From: Methylobacter sp.
Lineage (GTDB): Bacteria > Pseudomonadota > Gammaproteobacteria > Methylococcales > Methylomonadaceae
NCBI GenBank assembly: GCA_023229605.1
Contig: JALNYY010000015.1
Span: forward strand, 1-47,068
Direction: 5' to 3'
DNA length: 47,068 nucleotides
Part shown: positions 25,444-33,550 of the stretch, piece by piece
Position numbering within the stretch: position 1 is the first letter of the stretch
How the letters are laid out: each line of letters starts with the position of its first letter
Made by a program: the position numbers and the translations under genes
The notes under the pieces: generated by a model
What the model saw: only the letters and a program-made list of their open reading frames with translations
What the model was told of the DNA's origin: nothing
Database searches by the model: none

Positions 25444-28400
25444 TCAACTTGAAAGTCTCGATCCCGTATCGGATGCTTTGGCGGCGGCATAGCGCAGCCA
25501 AAGCGCCTTGATCCAATTATTGAAATCATCTAAATAGGTATATGCCACCGGAATCACCAGCAGGCTTAGGAAGGTAGAGGTCACCAAGCCGCCGATCACG
25601 GCGACCGCCATAGGGCTGCGGAAGGATAAATCCGCAGCTCCCGCCCCGATCGCAACCGGCAGCATACCGGCGCCCATCGCGATGGTGGTCATAACGATAG
25701 GCCTGGCGCGTTTCCGGCAGGCATCCAGCAGGGCATCCATTCGCGACATGCCGTGATCCCGCCTGGCAACAATGGCATACTCTACCAGCAATATGGAATT
25801 CTTGGTGGCGATGCCCATCAGCATGATCAGTCCGATCAGGGACGGCATGGAAAGCGCTTTACCTGTCAACAGCAGTGCCACAAAACCGCCGCCGAAAGAA
25901 AGCGGCAGCGCCGCCAAGATGGTGATCGGCTGCAAAAAGTCCTTGAACAGCAGCACCAGCACGATGAATATGCACAGCACGCCGGTGAGCATGGCTAGGC
26001 CAAAACTGGCGAAAAGTTCGGCCATCATTTCGGCGTCGCCAATATTGATCCGCTTTACTCCGGCCGGCAGATTGCGAATGCTCGGCAAGTTTTGCACTGC
26101 ACCCGTCACGTCTCCCAGCGGCAAGCCGGAGAGTTCGACTTCAAAATTGATATTGCGCGAGCGGTCATAACGATCAATGACGGCAGGTCCGCTGGAAAGC
26201 TCCAGATTGGCTACCTGATTCACCATCACCGATCCCGAGCCTGCTTTGCCTGAAGGCACCGCGAGCCGTTCCAGCACCGAAAGGTCGCTACGTCCATCTG
26301 CGGCCAACTTCACCACCACCGGCACCTGGCGTTGGGCGAGATTGAGCTTGGGCAAAGACCAGTCGTAATCCCCTAACGTGGCGATGCGCAGAGTTTCTGC
26401 GATAGCCGCGGTGGTGACGCCCAGATCGGCTGCACGGGCAAAGTCCGTTCTTACCGCAATTTCAGGTCTTACCAGCGCGGCGCTGGAGGCTATGCTGCCG
26501 AGGCCGGGGATGGTCCGGAGATCGCGTTCCACGTTCTGGGCTGCGGTGCTTAAGGCCTGGGGATCGTCGCCGCTTAGCACCAGGACGTATTTTTCGCCCG
26601 ATCCGCCGAGGCCCACTTTGGTGCGCACGCTGGGCAGACTTAGCAGCGCCAGCCGGATGTTTTGCTCGATGGCTTGCTTGCGCACGGGCCTGTCTTGGCG
26701 ATTGGCCAGCAGAATCGTCAACGTGGCTTTGCGCACTTCGCCGCCTTGAGAGCTGGCAAAGGGATCGCTGCCGGCTGAACCGCTGCCGATCGTAGTGTAA
26801 ACCGATTTTACATAAGGCACGTTTACGACCAGTTGGCGGGCGGCTTCCGCCGAAGCCCTGGTTTGGGCAAGGCTGGCGCCGGGGGATAATTCGACGAAAA
26901 CCTGGGTCTGCGGATTGTCATCCGGCGGTATGAACCCCGTGGGCAGCAATGGAACCAGAAACAATGAGCCGATAAAAAATATCGCGGCCGCCGTTATCGT
27001 GGTCATGCGATGCTTCAGGCACCAAGCCGCCAGTTTCATATAATTTTGCATGATGCGGCCCTCCGATGGTTCGGAATGGACGCTATCTTTCAACATATAA
27101 GCGGCCATCATCGGCGTCAACATCCGCGCCACCACCAGAGAAGCCAGCACGGCCAGCGCGGCCGTCCAGCCGAATTGCTTGAAGAAGCGCCCGGCAATCC
27201 CGCTCATGAAAGCCGTGGGCAGGAATACAGCAACCAGGGCGAACGTGGTAGCGACCACCGCCAGACCGATTTCGTCCGCAGCCTCCATCGCGGCCTGATA
27301 AGGTGTTTTGCCCATATGCAAATGACGCACGATGTTTTCCACTTCGACGATCGCATCATCCACCAGAATGCCGACCACCAACGATAATGCCAACAAGGTG
27401 ATTCCGTTCAGGGAAAAGCCCAAATAGTCCATGCCCAAGAAGGCCGGAATGATCGACAGCGGCAAGGCTACGGCGGAGATGAAGGTCGCCCGCCAATCTT
27501 TTAAAAACAGCCATACGACCAATATCGCCAGCAAAGCGCCTTCGTAAAGCATGGTCATGGAACTTTGGAATTCTTCCTGCACCGGAGTGACAAAGTTGAA
27601 CGCTTCGGTAAATTCTATATCCGGGTTGGAAATGCGTAATTCCGCCAAGGCTTTTTGTACGCCCGCGCCTACCTCCACGTCGCTGGCGCCGCGGCTGCGA
27701 GTGACTTCAAACCCTACCACCGGCTTGCCGTTGAGCAAAGCCAGAGCGCGAGGTTCAGCTACGGTATCGTCAATCGCAGCGACCTGGTCGAGCCGGATAC
27801 GGCGGCCGTCTGCCAAAGAGATTTGCAGCGGCCGGAGTTCTTCCACCGAAGCAACATTGGCTAAAGTGCGCACCGGCTGCTCACCGCTGCCGAGATTGGT
27901 GCGCCCTCCGGCGCTTTCTCTTTGTATCGCGCGCAACTGCCGGGAAATATCGGCAGCCGTCGCGCCCAGCGATTGCAGTTTGACCGGGTCCAGTGCAATA
28001 GTCACTTCCCTGCTGACGCCGCCAACCCGGCTAACCCGGCCCACGCCACGCACACTGAGCAGCTTTTTGGCGACGGTATCCTCGACAAACCAGGACAGCG
28101 CTTCATCATCGCGCTGCTTGGAAGCGACCGTAATGGCCAAGATCGGCGAGCTCGCCAGATCCAGTTTGTTGACGACAGGATCGCGAAGATCGCCCGGCAG
28201 ATCGGTACGTACTTTGGTAACAGCAGAGCGTACGTCGTCCACGGCTTCCTGTACCGGCTTTTCCAGTCGAAACTCCACTGTAATAGTGACGCTGCCGTCC
28301 TGTATTTTAGTCGTGATGTGTTTCAGGCCCTGCAAGGTGGCGATAGCGTTTTCGATTTTACGCGCCACCTCGGTTTCCAGTTGAGCGGGCGAGGCGCCGG

Positions 28401-28554
28401 GTAATGATGCTGAGACCGTTACCGTGGGCAGATCCAGATCCGGCATATTCTGAACCTTCATCGCCCGAAAACTCAATAATCCGCCGAAGCTCAACATCAC
28501 AAACAGCATCATCGCCGGAATGGGGTTGCGGATACACCAGGAAGAGATGTTCAT
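25444..28554 (-). CDS. RND multidrug efflux permease, inner membrane (AcrB/MexF-like)
   Basis: A 1036-aa hydrophobe/amphiphile efflux (HAE1-type) RND pump that exports drugs or metabolites with proton antiport. The N-terminus MNISSWCIRNPIPAMMLFVML is the first membrane helix; two large periplasmic loops follow helices 1 and 7. The proton-relay aspartates are D399-D400 in VVGILVDDAIVEVENI. Family motifs PDLDLPTVTVSASLPGASP, GFIPPDDNPQTQVFVELSPGAS and MGIATKNSILLVEYA are present. It is the last gene of the operon and overlaps the adaptor gene by 4 nt. Substrate cannot be predicted. Confidence 0.93.
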   Translation of the reverse strand: MNISSWCIRNPIPAMMLFVMLSFGGLLSFRAMKVQNMPDLDLPTVTVSASLPGASPAQLETEVARKIENAIATLQGLKHITTKIQDGSVTITVEFRLEKPVQEAVDDVRSAVTKVRTDLPGDLRDPVVNKLDLASSPILAITVASKQRDDEALSWFVEDTVAKKLLSVRGVGRVSRVGGVSREVTIALDPVKLQSLGATAADISRQLRAIQRESAGGRTNLGSGEQPVRTLANVASVEELRPLQISLADGRRIRLDQVAAIDDTVAEPRALALLNGKPVVGFEVTRSRGASDVEVGAGVQKALAELRISNPDIEFTEAFNFVTPVQEEFQSSMTMLYEGALLAILVVWLFLKDWRATFISAVALPLSIIPAFLGMDYLGFSLNGITLLALSLVVGILVDDAIVEVENIVRHLHMGKTPYQAAMEAADEIGLAVVATTFALVAVFLPTAFMSGIAGRFFKQFGWTAALAVLASLVVARMLTPMMAAYMLKDSVHSEPSEGRIMQNYMKLAAWCLKHRMTTITAAAIFFIGSLFLVPLLPTGFIPPDDNPQTQVFVELSPGASLAQTRASAEAARQLVVNVPYVKSVYTTIGSGSAGSDPFASSQGGEVRKATLTILLANRQDRPVRKQAIEQNIRLALLSLPSVRTKVGLGGSGEKYVLVLSGDDPQALSTAAQNVERDLRTIPGLGSIASSAALVRPEIAVRTDFARAADLGVTTAAIAETLRIATLGDYDWSLPKLNLAQRQVPVVVKLAADGRSDLSVLERLAVPSGKAGSGSVMVNQVANLELSSGPAVIDRYDRSRNINFEVELSGLPLGDVTGAVQNLPSIRNLPAGVKRINIGDAEMMAELFASFGLAMLTGVLCIFIVLVLLFKDFLQPITILAALPLSFGGGFVALLLTGKALSMPSLIGLIMLMGIATKNSILLVEYAIVARRDHGMSRMDALLDACRKRARPIVMTTIAMGAGMLPVAIGAGAADLSFRSPMAVAVIGGLVTSTFLSLLVIPVAYTYLDDFNNWIKALWLRYAAAKASDTGSRLSS

Positions 28555-29660
28555 GGCTGCACCACCTGCACAGTATCGCCATCGGTCAGGAAAGAAGAAC
28601 CGGCGGCTACCAGACGATCCTCAGGATTGAGTCCCGAAAGTATTTCCAAACTGTCACCGGTTCGTCGGCCCAGTTGCACTTTGACTTGGGAGACCTTGGA
28701 CAGATCGCCGTTTTGCTTACCCAGTTTGAAGACATAGCTGAAACCTTCCCGCAGGGAAAGTGCAGTCTGAGGGACAGTGAGACCGGCCTTGACGCCGATA
28801 TAGAATTCCCCCTTGGCGAACATTCCCGAGCGCAAGCCGTGCCGGGCAGCGTCGGGCAGATCAACGTAAGCCAGAGCATTGCGGCTCTGGACATCCAGGG
28901 TCGGCGCCAGTGAGCGGATCTTGCCGTTGATATTGCCAACGTTGGGCACCTCGACGCTAACCGTCATGCCGGGTTTGAGTTGCGCCATTTCAGCGGCAGT
29001 GACTTCGCCGCGCCATTCCAACCGGTTTTGCCGGATCATGCGAAACAATTCCTGCCCCTTTGCAGCGATCGCCCCCAAGGTGGCGCTACGGGAAGAAATA
29101 ACGCCGTCGTCGCTGGCTAAAACCTTGGTGTATTTCAGCCGCAACAATTGAGCATCCAGCTGCGCTTTGGCCGACTGCACCTTGGCATTAGCCGTTTTTT
29201 CGCCGGTCAGGTATTGGTTCACCTGCTGGCTGCTGAGCGCCCCGGAAGCCGAGATTTGTTGCGCTCGTTCGGCGTTAACGCGGGCATCGGCCAGATTCGC
29301 CTCGGCCTCGGCCAGCGCTGCCCGGCTTTGGGCGACATCGGCTAGAACGCTTTCGTCGGAAAAAACCGCCAGCACCTGCCCTTTCTTTACTGTTTCGCCC
29401 ACCTGCACATTCACCTCGGTCAAGTGCAGGTCGCTTACTTCAGCGCCAATAATGGCTTCCTGCCATGCCGATATCGAACCGTTGGCAGTCAATGTCATAG
29501 GGATATCGCGCATGGCAGGCTGGATTACCGTAACGCTGAGTGCAGGCTTAGGCGCGGAAGCCGTGTCGGCGGCAGACGGGTTACTGCGTCCGGCGATAAT
29601 GCCAATGCCGATCAGTACGCTTAAGGTTGCCAGCAGAGCGGCTATTTTTCCTTTTGTCAT
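28551..29660 (-). CDS. RND efflux periplasmic adaptor (membrane fusion protein)
   Basis: A 369-aa adaptor linking the RND pump to the outer-membrane channel. The N-terminal hydrophobic stretch (about 5-24) is a membrane anchor or signal sequence. Lipoyl/biotinyl half-motifs occur in WQEAIIGAEVSDLHLTEVNVQVGETVKKGQVLAVF and ATLGAIAAKGQELFRMI, with the alpha-helical hairpin between them (about 105-170). The beta-barrel and membrane-proximal domains follow. It overlaps the OMF gene upstream and the RND gene downstream by 4 nt each, so the products should be made in balanced amounts. Confidence 0.92.
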   Translation of the reverse strand: MTKGKIAALLATLSVLIGIGIIAGRSNPSAADTASAPKPALSVTVIQPAMRDIPMTLTANGSISAWQEAIIGAEVSDLHLTEVNVQVGETVKKGQVLAVFSDESVLADVAQSRAALAEAEANLADARVNAERAQQISASGALSSQQVNQYLTGEKTANAKVQSAKAQLDAQLLRLKYTKVLASDDGVISSRSATLGAIAAKGQELFRMIRQNRLEWRGEVTAAEMAQLKPGMTVSVEVPNVGNINGKIRSLAPTLDVQSRNALAYVDLPDAARHGLRSGMFAKGEFYIGVKAGLTVPQTALSLREGFSYVFKLGKQNGDLSKVSQVKVQLGRRTGDSLEILSGLNPEDRLVAAGSSFLTDGDTVQVVQP

Positions 29661-31207
29661 GATTTTCCTCCGGTGAAATCGACTTGATGATTTATGTGAT
29701 CTGGTTTTTCGGGGACGCCGTTGCCCGAACTTGCAGCGCCAACTTTCCGGGCATCTTCACGTTCTTCCCAGCTGCCGCCGGCTGCGCGGTAGAGAGCGAT
29801 CCAGGCGCTTACCTGCTCCTGCTCTAATTCTTTAAGCGCCATTTCAGCAGACAAAACGTTACGCCGGGATGTTTCGACATCAATCAAATTGCCTAATCCG
29901 ACTTGGTAAAGTTGCTGGACAGCCAGAAAATTTGCCCGATAACCGGTGACAGCCTTGCGGCCTTCGGGCAAGCGCCGGCTGGCGCTATCTAAGCGCACCA
30001 ACGCTTCTTCCACTTCTTTTACCGCCGTGCGCACCTTGCTGTGAAATTTGCTTTCGGCGGCTTGGTATTGGATTCGCGCCGCTTCCACATCGGCAGCCCG
30101 CTTACCGGCATCGAACAGCGGCAAGCTGAGCGTCGGACCGATGGCCCAGGTTTGCGCGAGCAAAAACGCTCCCCCGTTAATGTTTTGCAAGGTTGGGGTG
30201 ATGTTGCCGGACAGACTCAACTTCGGAAAGCGTTTGGCCTGCTCGACGCCGATTTTGGCGCTGGCCTCCGCGACATCGCGCTCGGCGGCGGCCACGTCGG
30301 GCCGTTGCAGCAGCACTCGGGCAGGCAGGGAGTCGATTCGGAATGCCGCCGGACTTGGCAGTTTTGCCACCCGGTCAGGCGCTTCGGTTAACAATTTACG
30401 AACTTCCGCTTCTTCGAGGGCGGTCATTGCGACTAGGCCCTTTATCGAGCGTTCGCATTGCGCTTGTTGTTGCAGCAATGTTCTATTGCCTTCGGCGGCA
30501 CTGGCATTGGCAAGCGCGACATCCCCCGGCGCACGGAATCCGGCTTTGCCTGCGATTTCCGAGAGCCGCGCTGATTCCCGGCGCGACTCGGTGTCGGCCT
30601 GCACTATTTGCACTTGGCCCTCGCAATAACGGTAAGCCAGATAAGCATTGGCGACTTCCACTGCCACCGCGACGCGGGCGTCGTGCCAGGATGCGTTTCT
30701 CGATTCCAGCTGGCTGCGTGCAGCTTCCTCCTGGCGCGCCAAGCCGCCGAACAGGTCGACTTCCCAGCTGGATTGCAGGCCGGCCGAAAGTTGGTTCCAC
30801 ACGAACGGAGCGCCGCCGAAAGAAGAAGAGGAGCGCTTGGCGGCTATGCTGGAGTCTATATTGGGCAATAAGGCGGCATCGGCGCCGACGAGGTTGGCCC
30901 TGGCTTGCTCGATGCGCGCTCTGGCATCGGCCACGGAAGCGCTTACTTGTTCGGCTGCCGACAAAAGACGGGTCAGAACCGGGTCATCAAAGCGTTCCCA
31001 CCACCGATTTAAGTTCGCCGGGTTGCCCCGGTGAGCAATAGGCAGGTTATTCTCATCCGGCTGGGGGGCCTGCCAATTGGCCGCTGCCGGCAGCGGTTCG
31101 GCTTGGTAATCGGGGCCGACCGTGGTCAGCAAGCCGCTGGAGCCGCATGCCGAAAGCAGCAACGGCAGCAGGCTCAGGCTGAGTGGTTGCAGGGTTTTAC
31201 GACTCAT
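29657..31207 (-). CDS. NodT-family outer-membrane efflux lipoprotein (OMF)
   Basis: A 516-aa TolC-like outer-membrane factor. A lipoprotein signal ends at the lipobox LSAC with C21, as in NodT/OprM proteins. Two OEP repeats follow, with helical barrel segments such as RARIEQARANLVGADAALLP, WEVDLFGGLARQEEAARSQ, RPDVAAAERDVAEASAKIG and VEEALVRLDSASRRLPEGRK. The C-terminal tail (about 485-516) is hydrophilic. It overlaps tetR by 4 nt upstream and the adaptor gene by 4 nt downstream. Confidence 0.92.
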   Translation of the reverse strand: MSRKTLQPLSLSLLPLLLSACGSSGLLTTVGPDYQAEPLPAAANWQAPQPDENNLPIAHRGNPANLNRWWERFDDPVLTRLLSAAEQVSASVADARARIEQARANLVGADAALLPNIDSSIAAKRSSSSFGGAPFVWNQLSAGLQSSWEVDLFGGLARQEEAARSQLESRNASWHDARVAVAVEVANAYLAYRYCEGQVQIVQADTESRRESARLSEIAGKAGFRAPGDVALANASAAEGNRTLLQQQAQCERSIKGLVAMTALEEAEVRKLLTEAPDRVAKLPSPAAFRIDSLPARVLLQRPDVAAAERDVAEASAKIGVEQAKRFPKLSLSGNITPTLQNINGGAFLLAQTWAIGPTLSLPLFDAGKRAADVEAARIQYQAAESKFHSKVRTAVKEVEEALVRLDSASRRLPEGRKAVTGYRANFLAVQQLYQVGLGNLIDVETSRRNVLSAEMALKELEQEQVSAWIALYRAAGGSWEEREDARKVGAASSGNGVPEKPDHINHQVDFTGGKS

Positions 31208-31863
31208 AAAGCACCCTGTGCGCGGCGCCGGGCCTCGCCTTCGATCATCGAAACGGCGTAACCGGCCAGACGTTCGGCCAGAACATCAATTGCATCGGTG
31301 GAGGTCAACAGTTGCGGCGCAATAGCCGAAACAACATCTTGCCCGACATAAAAATGCACACCCATACCGATGATCGCAAAAGCCAGCCGCTGAACATCGG
31401 TATCAATCCGCTGCAGTCTTAAATGCTGTTTGAGCAGCGCAACCAGTACTACATGCTGAGGTTTGATTTCCGTATCGATTACCTGCTGCCAAGCTCCGGT
31501 CGGCTCGATCATTTCCCGGAAGTGCAGCTTCATGACCAGCCGGATCTCTTCGCCTTTTTTCAAAGGTTCAAGAAATTCCGTGAAAAATTTGCCTAACGCT
31601 TTGTCCAGCGACAAGCCGGCATAAGCCTGGAGGTTGGAATGGCAGGGCGTTTCTCCCATCGGTTCGTTATATGCTGCTCGATAAAGGCCCGCCTTATCGC
31701 CGAAGTAGTAGCGGATGGCCGAAATATTCGCGCCCGCCGCTTCGCAGATTTCCCGGGTGGAGGCGCTACCGTAGCCTTTTTCGGCAAACAGCCGTAATGC
31801 CGACATGACCAGCCTGCTGCGCGCGTCGTGAGTTTCTGTTTCGGTGTTTTCGTTGTTGACCAT
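31204..31863 (-). CDS. TetR/CerR-type regulator of the efflux operon
   Basis: A 219-aa regulator with an N-terminal TetR helix-turn-helix (about residues 13-60; SALRLFAEKGYGSASTREICEAAGANISAIRYYFGDKAGLY). Its ligand domain resembles the CerR/YbiH group (FREMIEPTGAWQQVIDTEIKP). It is the first gene of the efflux operon, so it likely represses itself and the pump until a ligand binds. The perfect inverted repeat at 31896-31938, 33 bp before its ATG, is the obvious operator. The ligand is unknown. Confidence 0.88.
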   Translation of the reverse strand: MVNNENTETETHDARSRLVMSALRLFAEKGYGSASTREICEAAGANISAIRYYFGDKAGLYRAAYNEPMGETPCHSNLQAYAGLSLDKALGKFFTEFLEPLKKGEEIRLVMKLHFREMIEPTGAWQQVIDTEIKPQHVVLVALLKQHLRLQRIDTDVQRLAFAIIGMGVHFYVGQDVVSAIAPQLLTSTDAIDVLAERLAGYAVSMIEGEARRRAQGAL

Positions 31864-31895
31864 GCTGCCTCTGTGAATTACTTGCCGGAAAAATA

Positions 31896-31938
31896 AATCA
31901 AACGATTGATTTGTACAATATCAATCAATCGTTTGATT
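31896..31938. promoter_or_regulatory. Probable TetR operator: perfect 16-bp inverted repeat
   Basis: AATCAAACGATTGATT (31896-31911) and AATCAATCGTTTGATT (31923-31938) are exact reverse complements separated by 11 bp. Each arm is itself nearly palindromic around TCAA-NNNN-TTGA, so the site may hold two regulator dimers. It lies 33 bp upstream of the tetR start. Confidence 0.8.
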
Positions 31939-32057
31939 GTCAACTTTCGGTGTTGTTCGGAGGATTTATTGAGGGCAGCGGTCAGTTGCTGCAAATTGGC
32001 CTAGACGAAGTTAAGGATGAATATCGCCTGATTTATGCCGCAGCGACCTCAGGTTAC

Positions 32058-32384
32058 TTATTAACTGATGTTACGCAGTTAGTCGAATTAATATCTTATA
32101 AAGGTGTCGCTACCGCGACGGTAATTTGAATCGGGTTTATCGCACCCGAAGGCGAGTTACTTTCTTTTGGGCGGCCAAAAGAAAGTAACCAAAGAAAAGG
32201 CCGCCCGGTTGCCGCTTATTTCTTGCGCTCCTCACTTTCGACGGGGGTTGCCAAAAGGGACTCCTGTCCCTTTGTCAACGCGCTTCATCCCTGAAGCGCC
32301 CCTACGGGCTATTCCCGCCGAAAGCTGCGGTGCTCAGCGCGGCAAACGGGAGAAGTACCGTTCGTGCGTAACATCAGTTATTAA
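32058..32384. mobile_element. MITE-like element with 20-bp terminal inverted repeats and internal hairpins
   Basis: The left end, TTATTAACTGATGTTACGCA (32058-32077), and the reverse complement of the right end (32365-32384) match at 19 of 20 positions. Between them lie at least five perfect hairpins: GTCGC/GCGAC (32106/32115), TCGGGT/ACCCGA (32131/32144), GTTACTTTCTTTTGG/CCAAAAGAAAGTAAC (32156-32170/32175-32189), AAAGGGAC/GTCCCTTT (32254/32266) and GCGCTTCA/TGAAGCGC (32280/32292). No transposase is encoded. The right end overlaps the last codons and stop of the DUF2380-like gene. Similar AAAGAAAGTAAC hairpins occur in many proteobacterial genomes, to my recollection. No clear target duplication is seen, so the mobile nature is an inference. 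Confidence 0.55.
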
Positions 32385-32871
32385 TTGATGCATGAATTTG
32401 AGTGGCAAGCGATTTAACGCCCCGTTTTGTTACTTTTTCGTGGTTGCCCTTAAGTTCAATGTCATAGTTTGCGGTCAGGGTTTGGTTTTTTACATTAATC
32501 AAATGCGCCATCAGATATGAAAACAAAAAGCTGGGTTTGCTGTGCTGACTGACCACAACCCAGTCGGCGCCAAACTGCTTTCCCAGCTTGGCGGCAAGAT
32601 CATCAAAGCGAAATAGGTAGCCGAAGCTCGAATTGGCGGCTGCTTGAGCTGCGGCGTTGATGTGAACGATCTCGTAGTCGCCGGACTGGCTTATCGCCTG
32701 CTCCAGCAAGGGCTGCATGGATGCGGTGCGCAGTTGTTCCTGCGGCGTGTTAGGCAGGAAAGTGATGTCGTTCAGCTCAAAATTTAAGACGGCTATGCGT
32801 TGTGCGGCACCGGCGTTGCTTAACGGCAGAATCATAGCCAGTGCTATTGCAGTTGCTTTCAGAATGTTCAT
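32374..32871 (-). CDS. Exported DUF2380-like protein of unknown function
   Basis: A 165-aa protein with a signal peptide (MNILKATAIALAMILPLSNAGAA, cleavage after about residue 23). The mature part begins QRIAVLNFELNDITFLPNT, typical of the DUF2380/DUF3280-like group of periplasmic proteins; it then has FGADWVVVSQHSKPSFLFSYLMAHLINVKNQTL, recalling the alpha/beta fold of TolB-N-like and curli CsgG-like stress proteins. Function is unknown. It lies 21 bp after the cupin gene and is probably co-transcribed with it. The final residues and TGA stop fall inside the terminal inverted repeat of the MITE-like element, so the native C-terminus may have been changed. Confidence 0.7.
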   Translation of the reverse strand: MNILKATAIALAMILPLSNAGAAQRIAVLNFELNDITFLPNTPQEQLRTASMQPLLEQAISQSGDYEIVHINAAAQAAANSSFGYLFRFDDLAAKLGKQFGADWVVVSQHSKPSFLFSYLMAHLINVKNQTLTANYDIELKGNHEKVTKRGVKSLATQIHASINN

Positions 32872-32892
32872 GGTGTTTCCCCCTTAAGAGTA

Positions 32893-33333
32893 TTACTGCT
32901 GCTGGATTTGGTCTTTGTATAAATTGACAAAGTCCTGCATAGCCAGTGTGCCGATGATGTTCAAGTCATCGTCAAGAATCTCATACAGAACGCCATCGCT
33001 GCCGCGAATGCTGAAAAAGACGATAACATCTACATCGCCGCCGCCTTCCCGGTGCGGATCGTCACTGGGCAGGCTGGAGGTGTAACTGCCTACAGCCCTG
33101 GCTTCCTTAAGCCCGCCGTCTGCATGATAAAGGCGGTGCTCGCCTTGGATAACAAAGGTCTTGTTCAGGGCCTTGTGCCGGTGCAGGAGAATCTGCCTGT
33201 TTGCGGCGAACTTAAAAATCACGTCAATGATTTTGCTGTATTCATCGATATCAAGAATTGCATAATGCAAATGCTCGAAATCGCCTAAGGTTTGCCAGTT
33301 GATGTTGGTGTCGTCAAAAATGTGGTTTGTCAT
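32893..33333 (-). CDS. Cupin-fold protein of unknown function
   Basis: A 146-aa protein with a single cupin-like domain. The motif-1 segment RQILLHRHKALNKTFVIQGEHRLYH (about 49-73) has the HxH and following glycine of metal cupins, though a glutamate at the usual position is not clear. The VIVFFSIRGSDGVLYEILDDDLNIIG stretch would be motif 2. It might bind a metal or small ligand rather than catalyse a reaction. It is divergent from the two-component system, 217 bp away, and precedes the DUF2380-like gene. Context hints at a sensor accessory role, but nothing in the sequence proves it. Confidence 0.6.
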   Translation of the reverse strand: MTNHIFDDTNINWQTLGDFEHLHYAILDIDEYSKIIDVIFKFAANRQILLHRHKALNKTFVIQGEHRLYHADGGLKEARAVGSYTSSLPSDDPHREGGGDVDVIVFFSIRGSDGVLYEILDDDLNIIGTLAMQDFVNLYKDQIQQQ

Positions 33334-33443
33334 CGGTTTTTCCTTGTGCGGTGGATTGAAAAATAGTTCTTCTCTTTAATCGCCCAGGCAATAAGAGCGT
33401 CGAAAACAGCTTATGGGATTAATGCGATGCCGTAAGCCGATTT

Positions 33444-33464
33444 TTGCCCGTAGAGTACGGGCAA
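33444..33464. promoter_or_regulatory. Perfect hairpin/operator in the divergent cupin-kinase region
   Basis: TTGCCCGTA (33444-33452) and TACGGGCAA (33456-33464) are exact reverse complements around GAG, and a further TTTGCCCG follows at 33464-33471. The repeated TTGCCCG unit lies about 30 bp upstream of the predicted promoter of the kinase gene, so it could be a binding site for the response regulator or another factor. Confidence 0.4.
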
Positions 33465-33488
33465 TTTGCCCGCATTTAAGCCGGCGGC

Positions 33489-33517
33489 TTTCCAGCGTGT
33501 ATAACGCCTCTTATAAT
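33489..33517 (+). promoter_or_regulatory. Predicted sigma70 promoter for the sensor kinase gene
   Basis: TTTCCA (33489-33494) and a perfect TATAAT (33512-33517) are separated by 17 bp. Transcription would start near 33524, about 27 nt before the ATG at 33551. That position also argues against the longer open frame starting at 33413. Confidence 0.6.
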
Positions 33518-33550
33518 GCAGTCACCGCTGTTACTGGCCGCAGGCTTGCC

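Noticed and set aside
27551..28384. 277-aa forward ORF opposite the RND permease
   Set aside because: Shadow of a GC-rich coding strand: Ser/Arg/Thr-rich, no domain, lies entirely within a well-supported gene.
31911..32129. 72-aa forward ORF starting in the tetR operator
   Set aside because: Non-ATG start inside the operator palindrome, no Shine-Dalgarno, unlike any protein family, and it runs into the left end of the MITE-like element.
32167..32388. 73-aa forward ORF through the hairpin element
   Set aside because: It translates the AAAGAAAGTAAC hairpin and neighbouring stems; such frames arise wherever this repeat occurs and have no independent support.
33413..33550. 46-residue N-terminal extension of the sensor kinase
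   Set aside because: It would translate across the predicted promoter and hairpin; the ATG at 33551 starts directly with the first membrane helix.
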